Assembly (NCBI GenBank): GCA_036389335.1
Contig: DASVQC010000092.1
Coordinates: 62,001-126,000 of the forward strand
Length of the DNA stretch: 64,000 bases
Reading direction: 5' to 3'
Source: JAIVGV01 sp036389335
Lineage (GTDB): Bacteria > Acidobacteriota > Blastocatellia > Pyrinomonadales > Pyrinomonadaceae
This document shows positions 44,469-53,121 of the stretch, piece after piece (the stretch's first letter is position 1; each line of letters begins with the position of its first letter). Under the pieces are notes generated by a model that worked only from the letters and a program-made list of their open reading frames with translations, did no database searches and was not told the origin of the DNA. The position numbers and the translations under genes were made by a program.

Positions 44469-45443
44469 ATGACGAATCGCGCACTGTTCGTTCTCGCACT
44501 GTCACTCACCCTCGCGCTCGCCGGCTGCGCGACGGGTGAGAGGCGCCCGGACCCGTCCAACGAGGTCGTGATCATGCTCGACGTTTCGGGGACCTATAAG
44601 TCGCGCCGGGCGGAGGCGCTGGCGAAGGCGTCGGCGCTGCTGGACTCCATCGCCCAGACTAAAGTACGTCGCTGGGAGCAGGGCGCGGGTCGGATCACGA
44701 TCATTACCGTGGACGCGGTCCCGGAAGTCATCTGGCAGGGGACGCTGCGCGACCTGAAGTCGGTGAAGCAGTCGGACTGGGCCGAGCGATTCAAGGCGCG
44801 CACGGACTACGAGAAATGTACGGACGTCGAAGCGGCCTTCAGGCTGGCCACGAGTCACCTACAGGGCGACCCGCAGTTCGTAAACAAGTACCTGTTCGCC
44901 TTCACGGACCTTATCCACGAACCGCCGACGGGTTCTATCAGAACATGCAAGCCCCCCTCACGGCCGTCTGTTCCGTCTGAGGAATTCCCCTGGGCGTCGC
45001 TGCAAGACGTTTCGGTCTCGGTGTTCTGGGTCCCGCCCGACCAGAAGCTCGCCTGGCAGCGGGCGGCGGCCGACAACGGCCTCGGGCCGAGTTTTGCGCT
45101 CTACACGACCTCGGAGTCGGGCCAGGTGAAAGTGTCAGCGCCCCCGAAGCCGGAGGCCAAGATCACGGACGCAGAAAGGGAGGCCGACCGCGAGGGGTAC
45201 ACGCAGACCTTCTTCGGCCTTCTCAAGTGGGCGGCAATCATTCTGGGCGGCTTCGTCGCGCTGGTTGTGATTCTGCTCCTGGTTGCGAGAAGTCGTCGAG
45301 GCAGCGAGCCGAGCGGGCCTGCTCCGGCCGGCGCGCGCGGCGTGCGCCCCTTGCCTGCTTCCAAGCTGAGAAGGCCTGGGAGCCTACCCCGTCCGGCGGG
45401 TGCGCGCCCGCCCGCGATGCCCGGCAGTCAACGACCGAGATAG
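44469..45443 (+). CDS. lipoprotein with von Willebrand A-like domain and C-terminal membrane span
   Basis: 324 residues. The lipobox is LALAGC at residue 19. A VWA-like domain follows, beginning VVIMLDVSGTYKSR, where D-x-S-x-T is a MIDAS-type metal site, with a later strand YLFAFTDLIHEP. A transmembrane segment lies near 255-275 (WAAIILGGFVALVVILLLVA), and a basic proline-rich tail closes the protein. VWA proteins often work with AAA+ ATPases in chelatase or MoxR style, and the next gene, 9 bp on, is an AAA+ ATPase. The precise partner and target are unknown. Confidence 0.72.
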   Translation: MTNRALFVLALSLTLALAGCATGERRPDPSNEVVIMLDVSGTYKSRRAEALAKASALLDSIAQTKVRRWEQGAGRITIITVDAVPEVIWQGTLRDLKSVKQSDWAERFKARTDYEKCTDVEAAFRLATSHLQGDPQFVNKYLFAFTDLIHEPPTGSIRTCKPPSRPSVPSEEFPWASLQDVSVSVFWVPPDQKLAWQRAAADNGLGPSFALYTTSESGQVKVSAPPKPEAKITDAEREADREGYTQTFFGLLKWAAIILGGFVALVVILLLVARSRRGSEPSGPAPAGARGVRPLPASKLRRPGSLPRPAGARPPAMPGSQRPR

Positions 45444-45452
45444 GAGGAGGAG

Positions 45453-47012
45453 ATGGCCACACAAGTCTATAACCCCAAGGCGTTCGCCGCCGACCTCGCC
45501 CGCGTCATTCACTCGAGCCGGATTTCGCGCGCGGTCAGGGCGGGTCTGCTCACGACGCGGGACCGTGAGTACGCGCTCAACATGCTCAAGGAGGCGGCCG
45601 CGGCTTGCGAGCGCCCGCTCTACCATTTCACCGTTTCGGGTCGCCGGCGCTACAACCCGGCGCAACTCAAGTGGGAAGTGGTCGGCGGCGATTCGCCTGA
45701 CACGGCGGGGCTGCTCAGGCAGGCGCGGGAGTTGCGAGGCGGCGGTGTGGTCGCCTTCGAAGACTGCGCGGTGTTCCTCCGGGACGACGGCGGCGACCAG
45801 CGGATGCGGATGATGCTGGCGGACATGCTGTCGGCGGAGAGCTCGAGCGAGGGCCTCGTACTCGTCTTCATCGAGCCGCCCGAGGGGGAGCGTCGCCTTC
45901 CGTCCATCCTCGCCGACCAGTTCGTGCGGCTGGACGTGCCGTACCCGCGCGCGGACGAGCTCGAAGCCATCGCCCGCGAGGAGATCGCGGTGGTGGCGCA
46001 CCGGACCCGCTCGCAGATGGAGGTCCACGCCATCCGGCGGGAGGCGCAGCGCCTGGCCCCCGGTATCGTCGGGTTAACCCGCAGCGCCGCCCGCGACGCC
46101 CTGCGTGACGCCCTCTCCCCCGACGCCGAGGACTTTGACGGCGCGTTCGAGTGCCTGCAAACCCGCAAGGCCATGCAACTGCGCCGCGAGCTGGCGATGA
46201 ACGTCCTCGACACGTCGGACGTGGAAGAGCCGGTCGGCCTCGACTTCCTGGTCGAGCACCTCCAGGTGGCGAAGGACACCATGCAGAACGCCGGGCCGGG
46301 GAGGGCGAGGGGCGTCCTGCTCATCGGCCCCCCGGGTACGGGAAAGACGATGCTCGCGCGCGCCGTCGGGCGCGTCGTCGGCCTGCCGGTCGTGGAGTTC
46401 AGGATCTCATCGCTGATGAATTCGCTGCTCGGGGAGACCGAACGGCGCTTCGCGCAGGCGTTCGCGACGCTGGAGGCGATGAGCCCGAACGTCGTCTTCA
46501 TCGACGAGATCGAGAAGGCGTTCGGCGACTCGTCCGAGAGGGACGGCGGCACGATGATGCGCTGCACGGGGGCGCTCCTCTCGTGGCTCTCGGACAACCC
46601 GTACCCCAACTTCATCGTCGCGACCTCCAACAGCCTCAAGCGGATGGGGGAGATCGGGCTCACGATGACGCGCTCGGAGCGGTTCGACGCCAGCTTCTTC
46701 GTCGACGTCCCGAACCACGACTCTCGTTCCCGGATGCTGGAGCGCTGGCTCGCCGGGCTGATGGATGACCACGCGGGTGCCGCGCGAGAGTTGACAGACT
46801 TGACGGAGAAGTTCTCGGGGGCGGATCTGCGCTCGATGGTCAAACAGGCGGTGAAGCGAGCAAAGCACGCGCGCGCGCGCCTGACGATTGATGATCTTAA
46901 GGCCCAGGTCGAGCGCAAGCGCATGCGCGCGATCGCGCTCTACGACGAATTTCAGGAACTCCGGCAGTGGGGCCGGATGTACTGCGACCCCGCGGGACCC
47001 ACCGATGCCTGA
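45453..47012 (+). CDS. Ycf46/SpoVK-type AAA+ ATPase
   Basis: 519 residues. The N-terminal 250 residues match the Ycf46 layout: a DNA/RNA-ligase-like alpha/beta region with VVAFEDCAVFLRDDGGD, then ADQFVRLDVPYPRADELEAI. The AAA+ core has Walker A IGPPGTGKTMLARA near residue 290, Walker B NVVFIDEIEKAF near 350, sensor 1 VATSNS, and an arginine finger in TRSERFDASFF. The helical lid follows (FSGADLRSMVKQAVKRA). GGAGGAG precedes the ATG. Ycf46 homologues in cyanobacteria and other bacteria occur with DUF1257 and DUF2997 proteins, and exactly such a fusion is encoded downstream, supporting one functional unit. Confidence 0.87.
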   Translation: MATQVYNPKAFAADLARVIHSSRISRAVRAGLLTTRDREYALNMLKEAAAACERPLYHFTVSGRRRYNPAQLKWEVVGGDSPDTAGLLRQARELRGGGVVAFEDCAVFLRDDGGDQRMRMMLADMLSAESSSEGLVLVFIEPPEGERRLPSILADQFVRLDVPYPRADELEAIAREEIAVVAHRTRSQMEVHAIRREAQRLAPGIVGLTRSAARDALRDALSPDAEDFDGAFECLQTRKAMQLRRELAMNVLDTSDVEEPVGLDFLVEHLQVAKDTMQNAGPGRARGVLLIGPPGTGKTMLARAVGRVVGLPVVEFRISSLMNSLLGETERRFAQAFATLEAMSPNVVFIDEIEKAFGDSSERDGGTMMRCTGALLSWLSDNPYPNFIVATSNSLKRMGEIGLTMTRSERFDASFFVDVPNHDSRSRMLERWLAGLMDDHAGAARELTDLTEKFSGADLRSMVKQAVKRAKHARARLTIDDLKAQVERKRMRAIALYDEFQELRQWGRMYCDPAGPTDA

Positions 47013-47290
47013 CGTGAGGAACTCCGGCCGCGAAAATGGGATGTCCGGTATCAATCATACAATCTGCGCAAGACCACGGGGCCGGTCCTGACTTCCGCCC
47101 GAAACAAATCCCGCCGATTCCGCTACCCGCGGCAGCGAGTTCGCGCGCGGGTCGGAAAAGCATAAGCGAAAAATACATCATTCAAGGCTTACCGCTCGGT
47201 TTCTGAGGGCGGCCCGCCGCTTGCTGGATAGCTACTCAAGTCAAGTCCGATGACGGCAGAATCAATTTAGCGAGAGAAGGAGACGAATCA

Positions 47291-48109
47291 ATGAGTAACA
47301 CAAGCACTGTCACTCCGTATGACTCCGCGGCTTCGAGTGAGTCGTCAAATTCATCCGGGCAGGCGGCGGCGGCCGCCGCCGCCTGCGTCGTCGGCATCGC
47401 GGCGGGCGCCGTCACACTGGTCAAGTGGCTCGCCGAAGAGACGCCAGAAGATCGTGAGGCCCTCGACCGCCTCAAGAGTGAGCGGCGGCGTGAACTGGTA
47501 GGCGGGAACAAGGGAGCGTCAAAGGCCCTGCCCGGCGCTCCGAGGGAATCGCTCGGCATTACGACGGTCGGCCTGCAGCTCCGGAACCCGGAGTCACTCG
47601 TACGTACGGCCGAGAGTCTCGGCTATCGGGTGGAGCCGCTGGCCCCATCCTCCGTCTCCTTGGCCGAACAGCCGCAGATACTCTTGCGCCGCGCCTCGGG
47701 CGAGCGGCTGGCGATCGCGCGCAACGACGCTGGGCGGCTGGTCGTGCATACGGCCGGGGATCGTCGGCGCGTCCAAGCTCTTGTGCGCCAGCACACCGTC
47801 GAGCGTGCGGTCGAACACCTTACGAGTAAGGGGATGGGCGTGCAGACGGCGAAGCTGGCCAGCGGCGAGGTGCAGATCCTCGCCCGCGAGCGCGACCGTA
47901 GCCGCAGGGGCGGGGCGGCCGAGATCAAGGCGCAGGTGAGTGTCGACGGGACGGCGCTGGTGGACGTGGACAAGGTTCGCGGCAACCGGTGCGAGGAGAT
48001 CGTCCGCGACCTGGCGCAGGCGGTCGGCGGCGAGGTCTCGGGCATGAGAAAGAAGGACTCGTACTTCCAACTGCCCGGCGAGCCGGCGAAGACTGAGGTG
48101 AAGATGTAA
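47291..48109 (+). CDS. fused DUF1257 (Ycf35-like) - DUF2997 protein
   Basis: 272 residues. After an Ala-rich hydrophobic N-terminus (residues 24-47, perhaps a membrane segment), residues about 90-205 follow DUF1257/Ycf35: TTVGLQLRNPESLVRTAESL, GYRVEP and a later QHTVERAVEHLTSKGM. Residues about 208-262 follow DUF2997: IKAQVSVDGTALVDVDKVRG, then CEEIVRDLAQAVGG and MRKKDSYFQLPGE. These two families are usually separate small proteins next to Ycf46-type ATPases; here they are joined. The biochemical role of the set is not established. It lies 278 bp after the ATPase gene with its own GAGAAGGAG ribosome binding site. Confidence 0.75.
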   Translation: MSNTSTVTPYDSAASSESSNSSGQAAAAAAACVVGIAAGAVTLVKWLAEETPEDREALDRLKSERRRELVGGNKGASKALPGAPRESLGITTVGLQLRNPESLVRTAESLGYRVEPLAPSSVSLAEQPQILLRRASGERLAIARNDAGRLVVHTAGDRRRVQALVRQHTVERAVEHLTSKGMGVQTAKLASGEVQILARERDRSRRGGAAEIKAQVSVDGTALVDVDKVRGNRCEEIVRDLAQAVGGEVSGMRKKDSYFQLPGEPAKTEVKM

Positions 48110-48111
48110 CC

Positions 48112-49233
48112 ATGACTCGCATGAACACGCGCATCCGTATCGACGACGACGGGCGGCTCGAGGTCGTTGACCCGGGGTTCGATTCCCTCGATCTGCTGCG
48201 CGCGATCGAACCCGACTTCCGCGTGCGGAGGGCGAAGCTCAATGGCCTTAGCTCGCCGCGTTTTCTGCGCGCGCGGGAAACGGGCTGCGGCCTGGCGGCG
48301 GACCGGCTGGCCCGCGAATCCGAGGGCGCTCTGTGGGACGCTCACACAGCCGCAGTTAATCGCTTCAGAGAAGACGTTGCCTGCGGCGCTCGGCATGAAG
48401 GCGAGGCCTCCCTGCTCGAACTCAAGATTGAACTCGCGCGGCGCGCGCTCACGGGCTGTCACCTGTGCGCGCATCGCTGCGGGGTCGACCGCACGCGCGG
48501 GGAGCTGGGCGTATGTCGGCTGGGGACGGGCGTGGCCGTCGCCGAGCACTTCGTCCACATCGCCGAGGAGTCGCCCGTCAACCCTTCGCTCGTGCTGAAC
48601 CTGGCGGGCTGCGGACTCCGCTGCCGGTTCTGCCAGCAGGCGGCGCTGCTCGACCCCGGCGCAATCGACGGCGAACAACTGGGGCCGGCGCTGTGGCCGA
48701 GGTTGCGCGCGGGAAGGGCGCGGTCGCTCTCATTCGTGGGCGGCAACCCTGACGAATCACTCTACGCGATCCTGCGGTTTCTGGCCGGGGCGCCGCCGGC
48801 CTGGAAGCTGCCCGTCGTGTGGAACTGCCACGCCTACGCGACGGCCGAGACGGTCGCGCTCCTCGACGGCGTGGCGGACGTCTTCCTCCCGGACTTCAAA
48901 TACGGGAGCGAGGCTTGCGGTCGCCGTCTGTCTGCCGTCCCGAACTATCCTGAAACAGCCAAGGCGGCCGTCGCCGGGATGCTCGCGCAGGGCGTGCCGG
49001 TGATCGTGCGCGTGCTCGTGCTGCCGGGGCACTTCGAATGTTGCCACGGGCCCGCGCTCGACTTCCTAGCCACGCTCGGGGGGGGAAGCCTGCTCGTGTC
49101 GGTGCGCGGCCAGTACAGCCCCGACTGGAAGATCTCCGAGCGAGACGGGGCGCTGTCGCGGCGAGTGACCCCTGACGAATCCGCCGCCGTCCGCGAGCGT
49201 GCGAGCTCTCTGGGACTCACTCTCGTCGATTGA
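48112..49233 (+). CDS. radical SAM protein, PflA-like activating-enzyme type
   Basis: 373 residues, starting 2 bp after the previous stop. The radical SAM cluster motif CGLRCRFC (CxxxCxxC) is near residue 165, preceded by a second Cys group TGCHLCAHRCGVDRTRGELG then VCR, as in the PflX/YfkA-like branch related to glycyl-radical activating enzymes. Later strands include SLSFVGGNPDESLYA and ADVFLPDFKYG. It would bind one [4Fe-4S] cluster with SAM and possibly use the extra cysteines for a second metal site. The substrate may be another protein of the operon, but no glycyl radical enzyme is visible nearby. Confidence 0.85.
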   Translation: MTRMNTRIRIDDDGRLEVVDPGFDSLDLLRAIEPDFRVRRAKLNGLSSPRFLRARETGCGLAADRLARESEGALWDAHTAAVNRFREDVACGARHEGEASLLELKIELARRALTGCHLCAHRCGVDRTRGELGVCRLGTGVAVAEHFVHIAEESPVNPSLVLNLAGCGLRCRFCQQAALLDPGAIDGEQLGPALWPRLRAGRARSLSFVGGNPDESLYAILRFLAGAPPAWKLPVVWNCHAYATAETVALLDGVADVFLPDFKYGSEACGRRLSAVPNYPETAKAAVAGMLAQGVPVIVRVLVLPGHFECCHGPALDFLATLGGGSLLVSVRGQYSPDWKISERDGALSRRVTPDESAAVRERASSLGLTLVD

Positions 49234-49245
49234 GGAGGATGCCGT

Positions 49246-49626
49246 ATGTCTTGGGTGTGGATACTGCTGCCTGACGAACTGCTGCCGCTGTTGATCGCTG
49301 GCATCGGCCTCGCGCTCATCCTGAGGATTCTGAAGGTCCGGGCGGCGATGGCGATTCTCGGAGGGCTACTGATGTCCCTCATGCTGAGTCCGTTCGTCGA
49401 GGCCGTCTTTGATTTCTTACCGGCGTGGATCTCGTTGCTCGTTATCTTATTTGTCGTCATGGCCGTGCTCAGGGGGCTTCTCAGCCTTCTCCTCGGGCAG
49501 GGGGCCGCCGATCACATGATCGGAAGCCTGGCGGCGGAGCTGGTGAAGGGGCTGTTCTCGCTTTTGCTTCTTCCCCTCAGGCTAATCGTAATGGCCCTTC
49601 GCCGGGACGGCGGCAGGGGCAGATAA
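49246..49626 (+). CDS. small membrane protein
   Basis: 126 residues with three or four hydrophobic segments (LLPLLIAGIGLALILRILKV; AWISLLVILFVVMAVLRGLL; LFSLLLLPLRLIVMAL) and a basic C-terminus. GAGGAGGA precedes the ATG by about 7 bases. No family recognised. Short spacing on both sides places it in the Ycf46-type operon, probably as part of an envelope complex with the membrane protein and the VWA lipoprotein. Confidence 0.7.
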   Translation: MSWVWILLPDELLPLLIAGIGLALILRILKVRAAMAILGGLLMSLMLSPFVEAVFDFLPAWISLLVILFVVMAVLRGLLSLLLGQGAADHMIGSLAAELVKGLFSLLLLPLRLIVMALRRDGGRGR

Positions 49627-49636
49627 GGAGTCGAGG

Positions 49637-50140
49637 ATGACTAACAAGACCGCGCTCTACGTGTTGATCGCACTCGTTTTGCTCCCCTCCACTTTCGGGT
49701 GCGGGAGAGCAGGTAAGTCAGCCGCCCGGAGGGTGATGAGGAGCGAGGCGCGGGCGGGCGAGAGAGGGTCGGCGTCGGTGCTGCGCCGCGACCTCCTGCG
49801 CGATCGCGCCACGGCCGCTCGGCCACTTCCGAACGGTCGCACCGTCTTCCGTTACACCACGAAATCAGAAGCGGAGCGGGAGTTGAAGCGGGGAATAGGG
49901 CCCGGCAGCCACCTGACTTCGCGGGCGTACCCGGGCCGCCCGCTCAAGGGGGCGTCCGCCCAGGCGCGCTACGGCCTGCCGCGGCAGCCGCAGGTGCGTA
50001 TGACGGTCGCCCTGCCGAAAGGAACAATGGTGCGGCGTAATCGCGCTCTCGGCGGCGCGCCCGGCATGGGCGAAATCACTCCCGCGCGGCGCGTCGATCG
50101 GAGAGCGGTGAGAAAGGTGGTACCCCTCGATCCTCGGTGA
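49637..50140 (+). CDS. small lipoprotein with possible ADP-ribosyltransferase-like C-terminus
   Basis: 167 residues with a signal peptide and lipobox-like STFGC near residue 21. After a basic, probably disordered stretch, residues about 70-165 run FRYTTKSEAERELKRGIGPG, LTSRAYPGRPLKGASAQARY, MTVALPKGTMV and GGAPGMGEITPARRVD. This order recalls the small ART/HYD1-type fold found in polymorphic toxins (opening R-Y, a mid-strand T/S, and a late GG-x-E-x-x-x). The resemblance is weak and made by eye; it may equally be a structural lipoprotein. Last gene of the operon. Confidence 0.55.
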   Translation: MTNKTALYVLIALVLLPSTFGCGRAGKSAARRVMRSEARAGERGSASVLRRDLLRDRATAARPLPNGRTVFRYTTKSEAERELKRGIGPGSHLTSRAYPGRPLKGASAQARYGLPRQPQVRMTVALPKGTMVRRNRALGGAPGMGEITPARRVDRRAVRKVVPLDPR

Positions 50141-50544
50141 GTAAAAAAATGCTGCAAGTATAGGAACGTGGCCGAGTCATAACTTCGACTTCCATACCTT
50201 CCGGCGGAACGCCAAGCCGCTTTCGGGTGGCTGTAAAAATTTGCAGTAGCGTGGCACCCATCGGCACAGGGCAAGAACATCTTAGAGCCACCTACGAACC
50301 GGCCGCGGCGGTTTCCCGGCATGGCCGTTCCCTATCCGTTGGCCTTACCTAAAAATTTGCGTGACCACCTGTTAGGGCGGAGTACCCCAGAGCGGGGCCC
50401 TTGTCCCTGTCTTCTCGACGAGGATCGCCTACACGGTGCGTACTCCTCAGGCGTGAGCCGTACGGTTCACGGTTGTTGCGTGAGTGTAAACCACCCGCCC
50501 CGTTGATAAGACGAGAGTTATCTGAAGTGGGCGTCCCCGAGGGG
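50141..50544. other. gene-free 404-bp region between convergent operons
   Basis: No gene supported. It holds a short near-palindrome, GTGAGCCGTACGGTTCAC at 50453-50470. Its GAGCCGTA...TACGGTTC halves resemble the closing stem of group II intron domain V with the inner part missing, but there is no maturase gene and no further intron sequence that I can recognise. Confidence 0.35.
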
Positions 50545-51588
50545 CTAGATACTTTTGAGGTACGTTTCAAAATCCGACAAGCTCGGAATATACCTGGCGC
50601 CGGCAACATCGAAAACAGACCTCTGAGTAGTAAGCAGATGTCTGATCCACTTATCCGGCGCCACCAAGGCGTCAGCATAGGCTAAGGGAGTTACCATCAT
50701 TTGAATATCAAAGAAATCATTCATTGTTCCTTTCCTTTTCGGGTTTTCGCCGGTGATCGTCAGAATCTCTACGGCATTCTTCAGGGCTGGCATGTGCTCG
50801 AGTATTTCTCCCGCTGCTCGTCCGGGCTTATTCTGGGGGAGAGACTTAAGGTATTCCGCAAACCTCTGTCGCGCATCGGCCGGCAGCTTGGCGCTCTCTC
50901 TCTGAAGCTCCGGTATCAAAATCTGTCGCACGTAATGGTCTTGTTCCACCTGCCGCATCTTCTCTTTATTACCTTTCGCATACTCCCAACGCTCCTCCCA
51001 CACTTCCGAATACTCCGGGGTCGGTAGATGCTGGAATAGAGGGAGCGGGAGAGTGCTTCCGAACTTGTGTATAAGCTCGGTAAATTTCATGGACGCAATT
51101 CGTGCGGCCAACTCTTGAGTAGCCGCTTCCCGTTCTTCCTCCGGGGCGGGGAATTCTGCCGGAAACAGTAGGCTGCCCGGCGACCCGACAAAAGCCAGCG
51201 CCGGAACATAAACGTCGCTTTTCGCGAGGCCGACTTGCTTCCCGTCAACAAAGCGTTGGAGGAAGTTCCTCGCCTCTTTGCTGTAAATCTCTTTGTCGAG
51301 TGCAAAAGAAGTGTTTAGGCTTAGCTCCTCCATCAGGGTTCCGCTACGCAAAGCCGACTCATAATTCTGCTTGAACAATTCGGTAATGACGGAAAAGGAG
51401 AGGGGGCAAAACACCTTGCCGTCAGCCACCAAGCCTCTAAGGAGTGCTTTAACCTTTGTCGCCTCGTCGCTCACGTCTCTGGCTAAGAAATTCCATACGT
51501 TTATGTCGAGCGGGATGGATAGGCGACCAGCCACCCTTTCGGCGATACTTGTATTGGCTATCTCGAAGTTATGTTCGCTCATACTCAT
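50545..51588 (-). CDS. PIN-like domain protein
   Basis: About 347 residues from the ATG 51588; a second ATG two codons later is equally possible, and a longer frame to 51657 has no ribosome binding site. The N-terminus has the PIN-type strand IPLDINVWNFLARD with an early Asp, followed by FCPLSFSVITELF with a Glu. Near the C-terminus NDFFDIQMMVTPLAYADALV and KWIRHLLTTQRSVF resemble the late acidic strand-helix of PIN domains. A 200-residue helical insert lies between. PIN proteins are mostly Mg-dependent RNases. It is downstream of the AbiE genes and DUF6788 on the same strand, so it may be part of that module. Moderate confidence in the fold. Confidence 0.55.
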   Translation of the reverse strand: MSMSEHNFEIANTSIAERVAGRLSIPLDINVWNFLARDVSDEATKVKALLRGLVADGKVFCPLSFSVITELFKQNYESALRSGTLMEELSLNTSFALDKEIYSKEARNFLQRFVDGKQVGLAKSDVYVPALAFVGSPGSLLFPAEFPAPEEEREAATQELAARIASMKFTELIHKFGSTLPLPLFQHLPTPEYSEVWEERWEYAKGNKEKMRQVEQDHYVRQILIPELQRESAKLPADARQRFAEYLKSLPQNKPGRAAGEILEHMPALKNAVEILTITGENPKRKGTMNDFFDIQMMVTPLAYADALVAPDKWIRHLLTTQRSVFDVAGARYIPSLSDFETYLKSI

Positions 51589-51703
51589 GATTATTCCATC
51601 GAGTTGACGTGAGTTACCCGTGTGGCCGCGGCTGCTACTCCGCCGCGTGCAGCGCACAGCCTTCGCCGTGATTTTTCGAGGCGCTTATCACGATAAAAGC
51701 CGA

Positions 51704-52024
51704 CTACCTGCACAGCTCCTTGCCGACGTAATGCGATTTTGTTTTGCCTTCCTCCGTCCAATACGCGTACCAGTAAGGGCCGTGTAAATCTCCGGTCGCG
51801 CATTTACACCCGGCTTTGCCGCAGCGGGTGTACTCCAGCCTGTAGGTCTTGCCCCCGCGGTGCTGTTCTTCTAATACTAAGTCATTGCCGCTACTCTTTT
51901 CCGAACCTTCTTTTTTACCTTCGACCTCGCCCAGCAGTTTTTGGACCCACACGGCGACCTGCTGCAACTGCGTTGAGGATAGTCCCCGCAAGTCCCTCTT
52001 TATCTCCTGCAAACTACGGTTCAT
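51704..52024 (-). CDS. DUF6788 family small protein
   Basis: 106 residues. The C-terminal half reads GKTYRLEYTRCGKAGCKCAT then HGPYWYAYW, the conserved core of DUF6788, with three Cys (CGKAGCKC) probably binding metal. The N-terminal 55 residues are helical. Such proteins are scattered in accessory regions, and their function is unknown. It lies 20 bp after the AbiEii-type gene and is probably cotranscribed. Confidence 0.7.
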   Translation of the reverse strand: MNRSLQEIKRDLRGLSSTQLQQVAVWVQKLLGEVEGKKEGSEKSSGNDLVLEEQHRGGKTYRLEYTRCGKAGCKCATGDLHGPYWYAYWTEEGKTKSHYVGKELCR

Positions 52025-52044
52025 TTGATGTTTAGCCCGCTCTC

Positions 52045-53115
52045 CTAATCGGTAGAGGCTGCCCTTACCGCAACTCTGGCGTTGATGACGCCCTCCAGCT
52101 TTGTTAGTGACTCCATGATGCTGTCGAATGACGGTATCTCTCCGAAGAACATGTCCCTCATCTTGTCATAATCAACGCGTAGTGCCGCCAACCTGGCCTC
52201 GTGCGGGAGCAGGCGTATGTTGCCGGCGCGAGCCTCGTCATAATTAGCCCTGGCGAGTCGGAAGAATGTTTTCTTATGCTCGACTACGCGATCGAGCAGG
52301 TCGAGCCGCTCTAACGCCCTCTCCGCTATAGGCAATAGGGCGAGACGATGCAGGTCGTAGTAGTGCCGTGATATGCGCTCGGCAGTCGTGCTGTTTTCCG
52401 GGCGGTAATATTCGGAATGCAGCAGGGTCGCTTTTTCCCAAAACGTTCGCTCCGCCTCCAGCACCTTCAACACGTAACTGGGTTCCTCGAAATAATCCGG
52501 GAATTCTTCCGCCGCGTAAGGGCTGACCGGATACATATCCGCGGGCCAATGGTCTGAGCGCGCGCCTATCTCTATTTTCACCGCCGGCCTTATGTAGCTT
52601 ATGTCGCCCGCCCCCCGAGCAGACCTGTTCCGCGGGTATGCAAAGAGTAGGTTCTGCGGATCCGCCTCGTCTAAGGTAAGCTGCCACGACGGGTCTTCGT
52701 GTTCCTTACCGCTTCCGCCTAGCACGCGCTCGAAGGACCGTCGTAAAGAAGGGAGCACGTCGTTAGCAACTTTATCCACACAAGCTTGTTGAAGAGCCTC
52801 GAGCTGCCTCTTTCTCGCGTTGCCGCTTTCGGCGTTCTCGGGGTCTTCGGCACCTTCGAAGCCTAGGTACTCGCGGTTTATCGAGACGTCTATATCCTCC
52901 GAGAATCTTTCAATCGCCTGAAATATTTTCGATAAAGAGGTGCCCCCCTTGAATATTAGATTCGGGCCGACCTCCGGTAATTCGAAGAGGTGTCGCAAGG
53001 TCCAGCACACCCAAAAATCCTTCTCTATAATTTGAGTGGCCACGCCCCGCCTGTTGGCCGTCTCCTGAAAAAGCTCGGCGCGTTCCGTGGCTGTGAGTGT
53101 GGCTACCCGGTCCAT
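52045..53115 (-). CDS. AbiEii/AbiGii-family nucleotidyltransferase toxin
   Basis: 356 residues. The nucleotidyltransferase core has the G-G-T-S-L-S-K motif (LIFKGGTSLSKIFQAIERF) followed by SEDIDVSI, giving the two catalytic Asp residues, and the family helix IIEKDFWVCWTLRHLF before it. A later VKIEIGARSDHWP fits the third motif. AbiEii-type toxins transfer nucleotides to RNA acceptors (tRNA ends in studied members) and are neutralised in type IV fashion by AbiEi. The start lies 6 bp after the AbiEi-type gene, the classical antitoxin-first order. Confidence 0.9.
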   Translation of the reverse strand: MDRVATLTATERAELFQETANRRGVATQIIEKDFWVCWTLRHLFELPEVGPNLIFKGGTSLSKIFQAIERFSEDIDVSINREYLGFEGAEDPENAESGNARKRQLEALQQACVDKVANDVLPSLRRSFERVLGGSGKEHEDPSWQLTLDEADPQNLLFAYPRNRSARGAGDISYIRPAVKIEIGARSDHWPADMYPVSPYAAEEFPDYFEEPSYVLKVLEAERTFWEKATLLHSEYYRPENSTTAERISRHYYDLHRLALLPIAERALERLDLLDRVVEHKKTFFRLARANYDEARAGNIRLLPHEARLAALRVDYDKMRDMFFGEIPSFDSIMESLTKLEGVINARVAVRAASTD

Positions 53116-53121
53116 AAAGCG

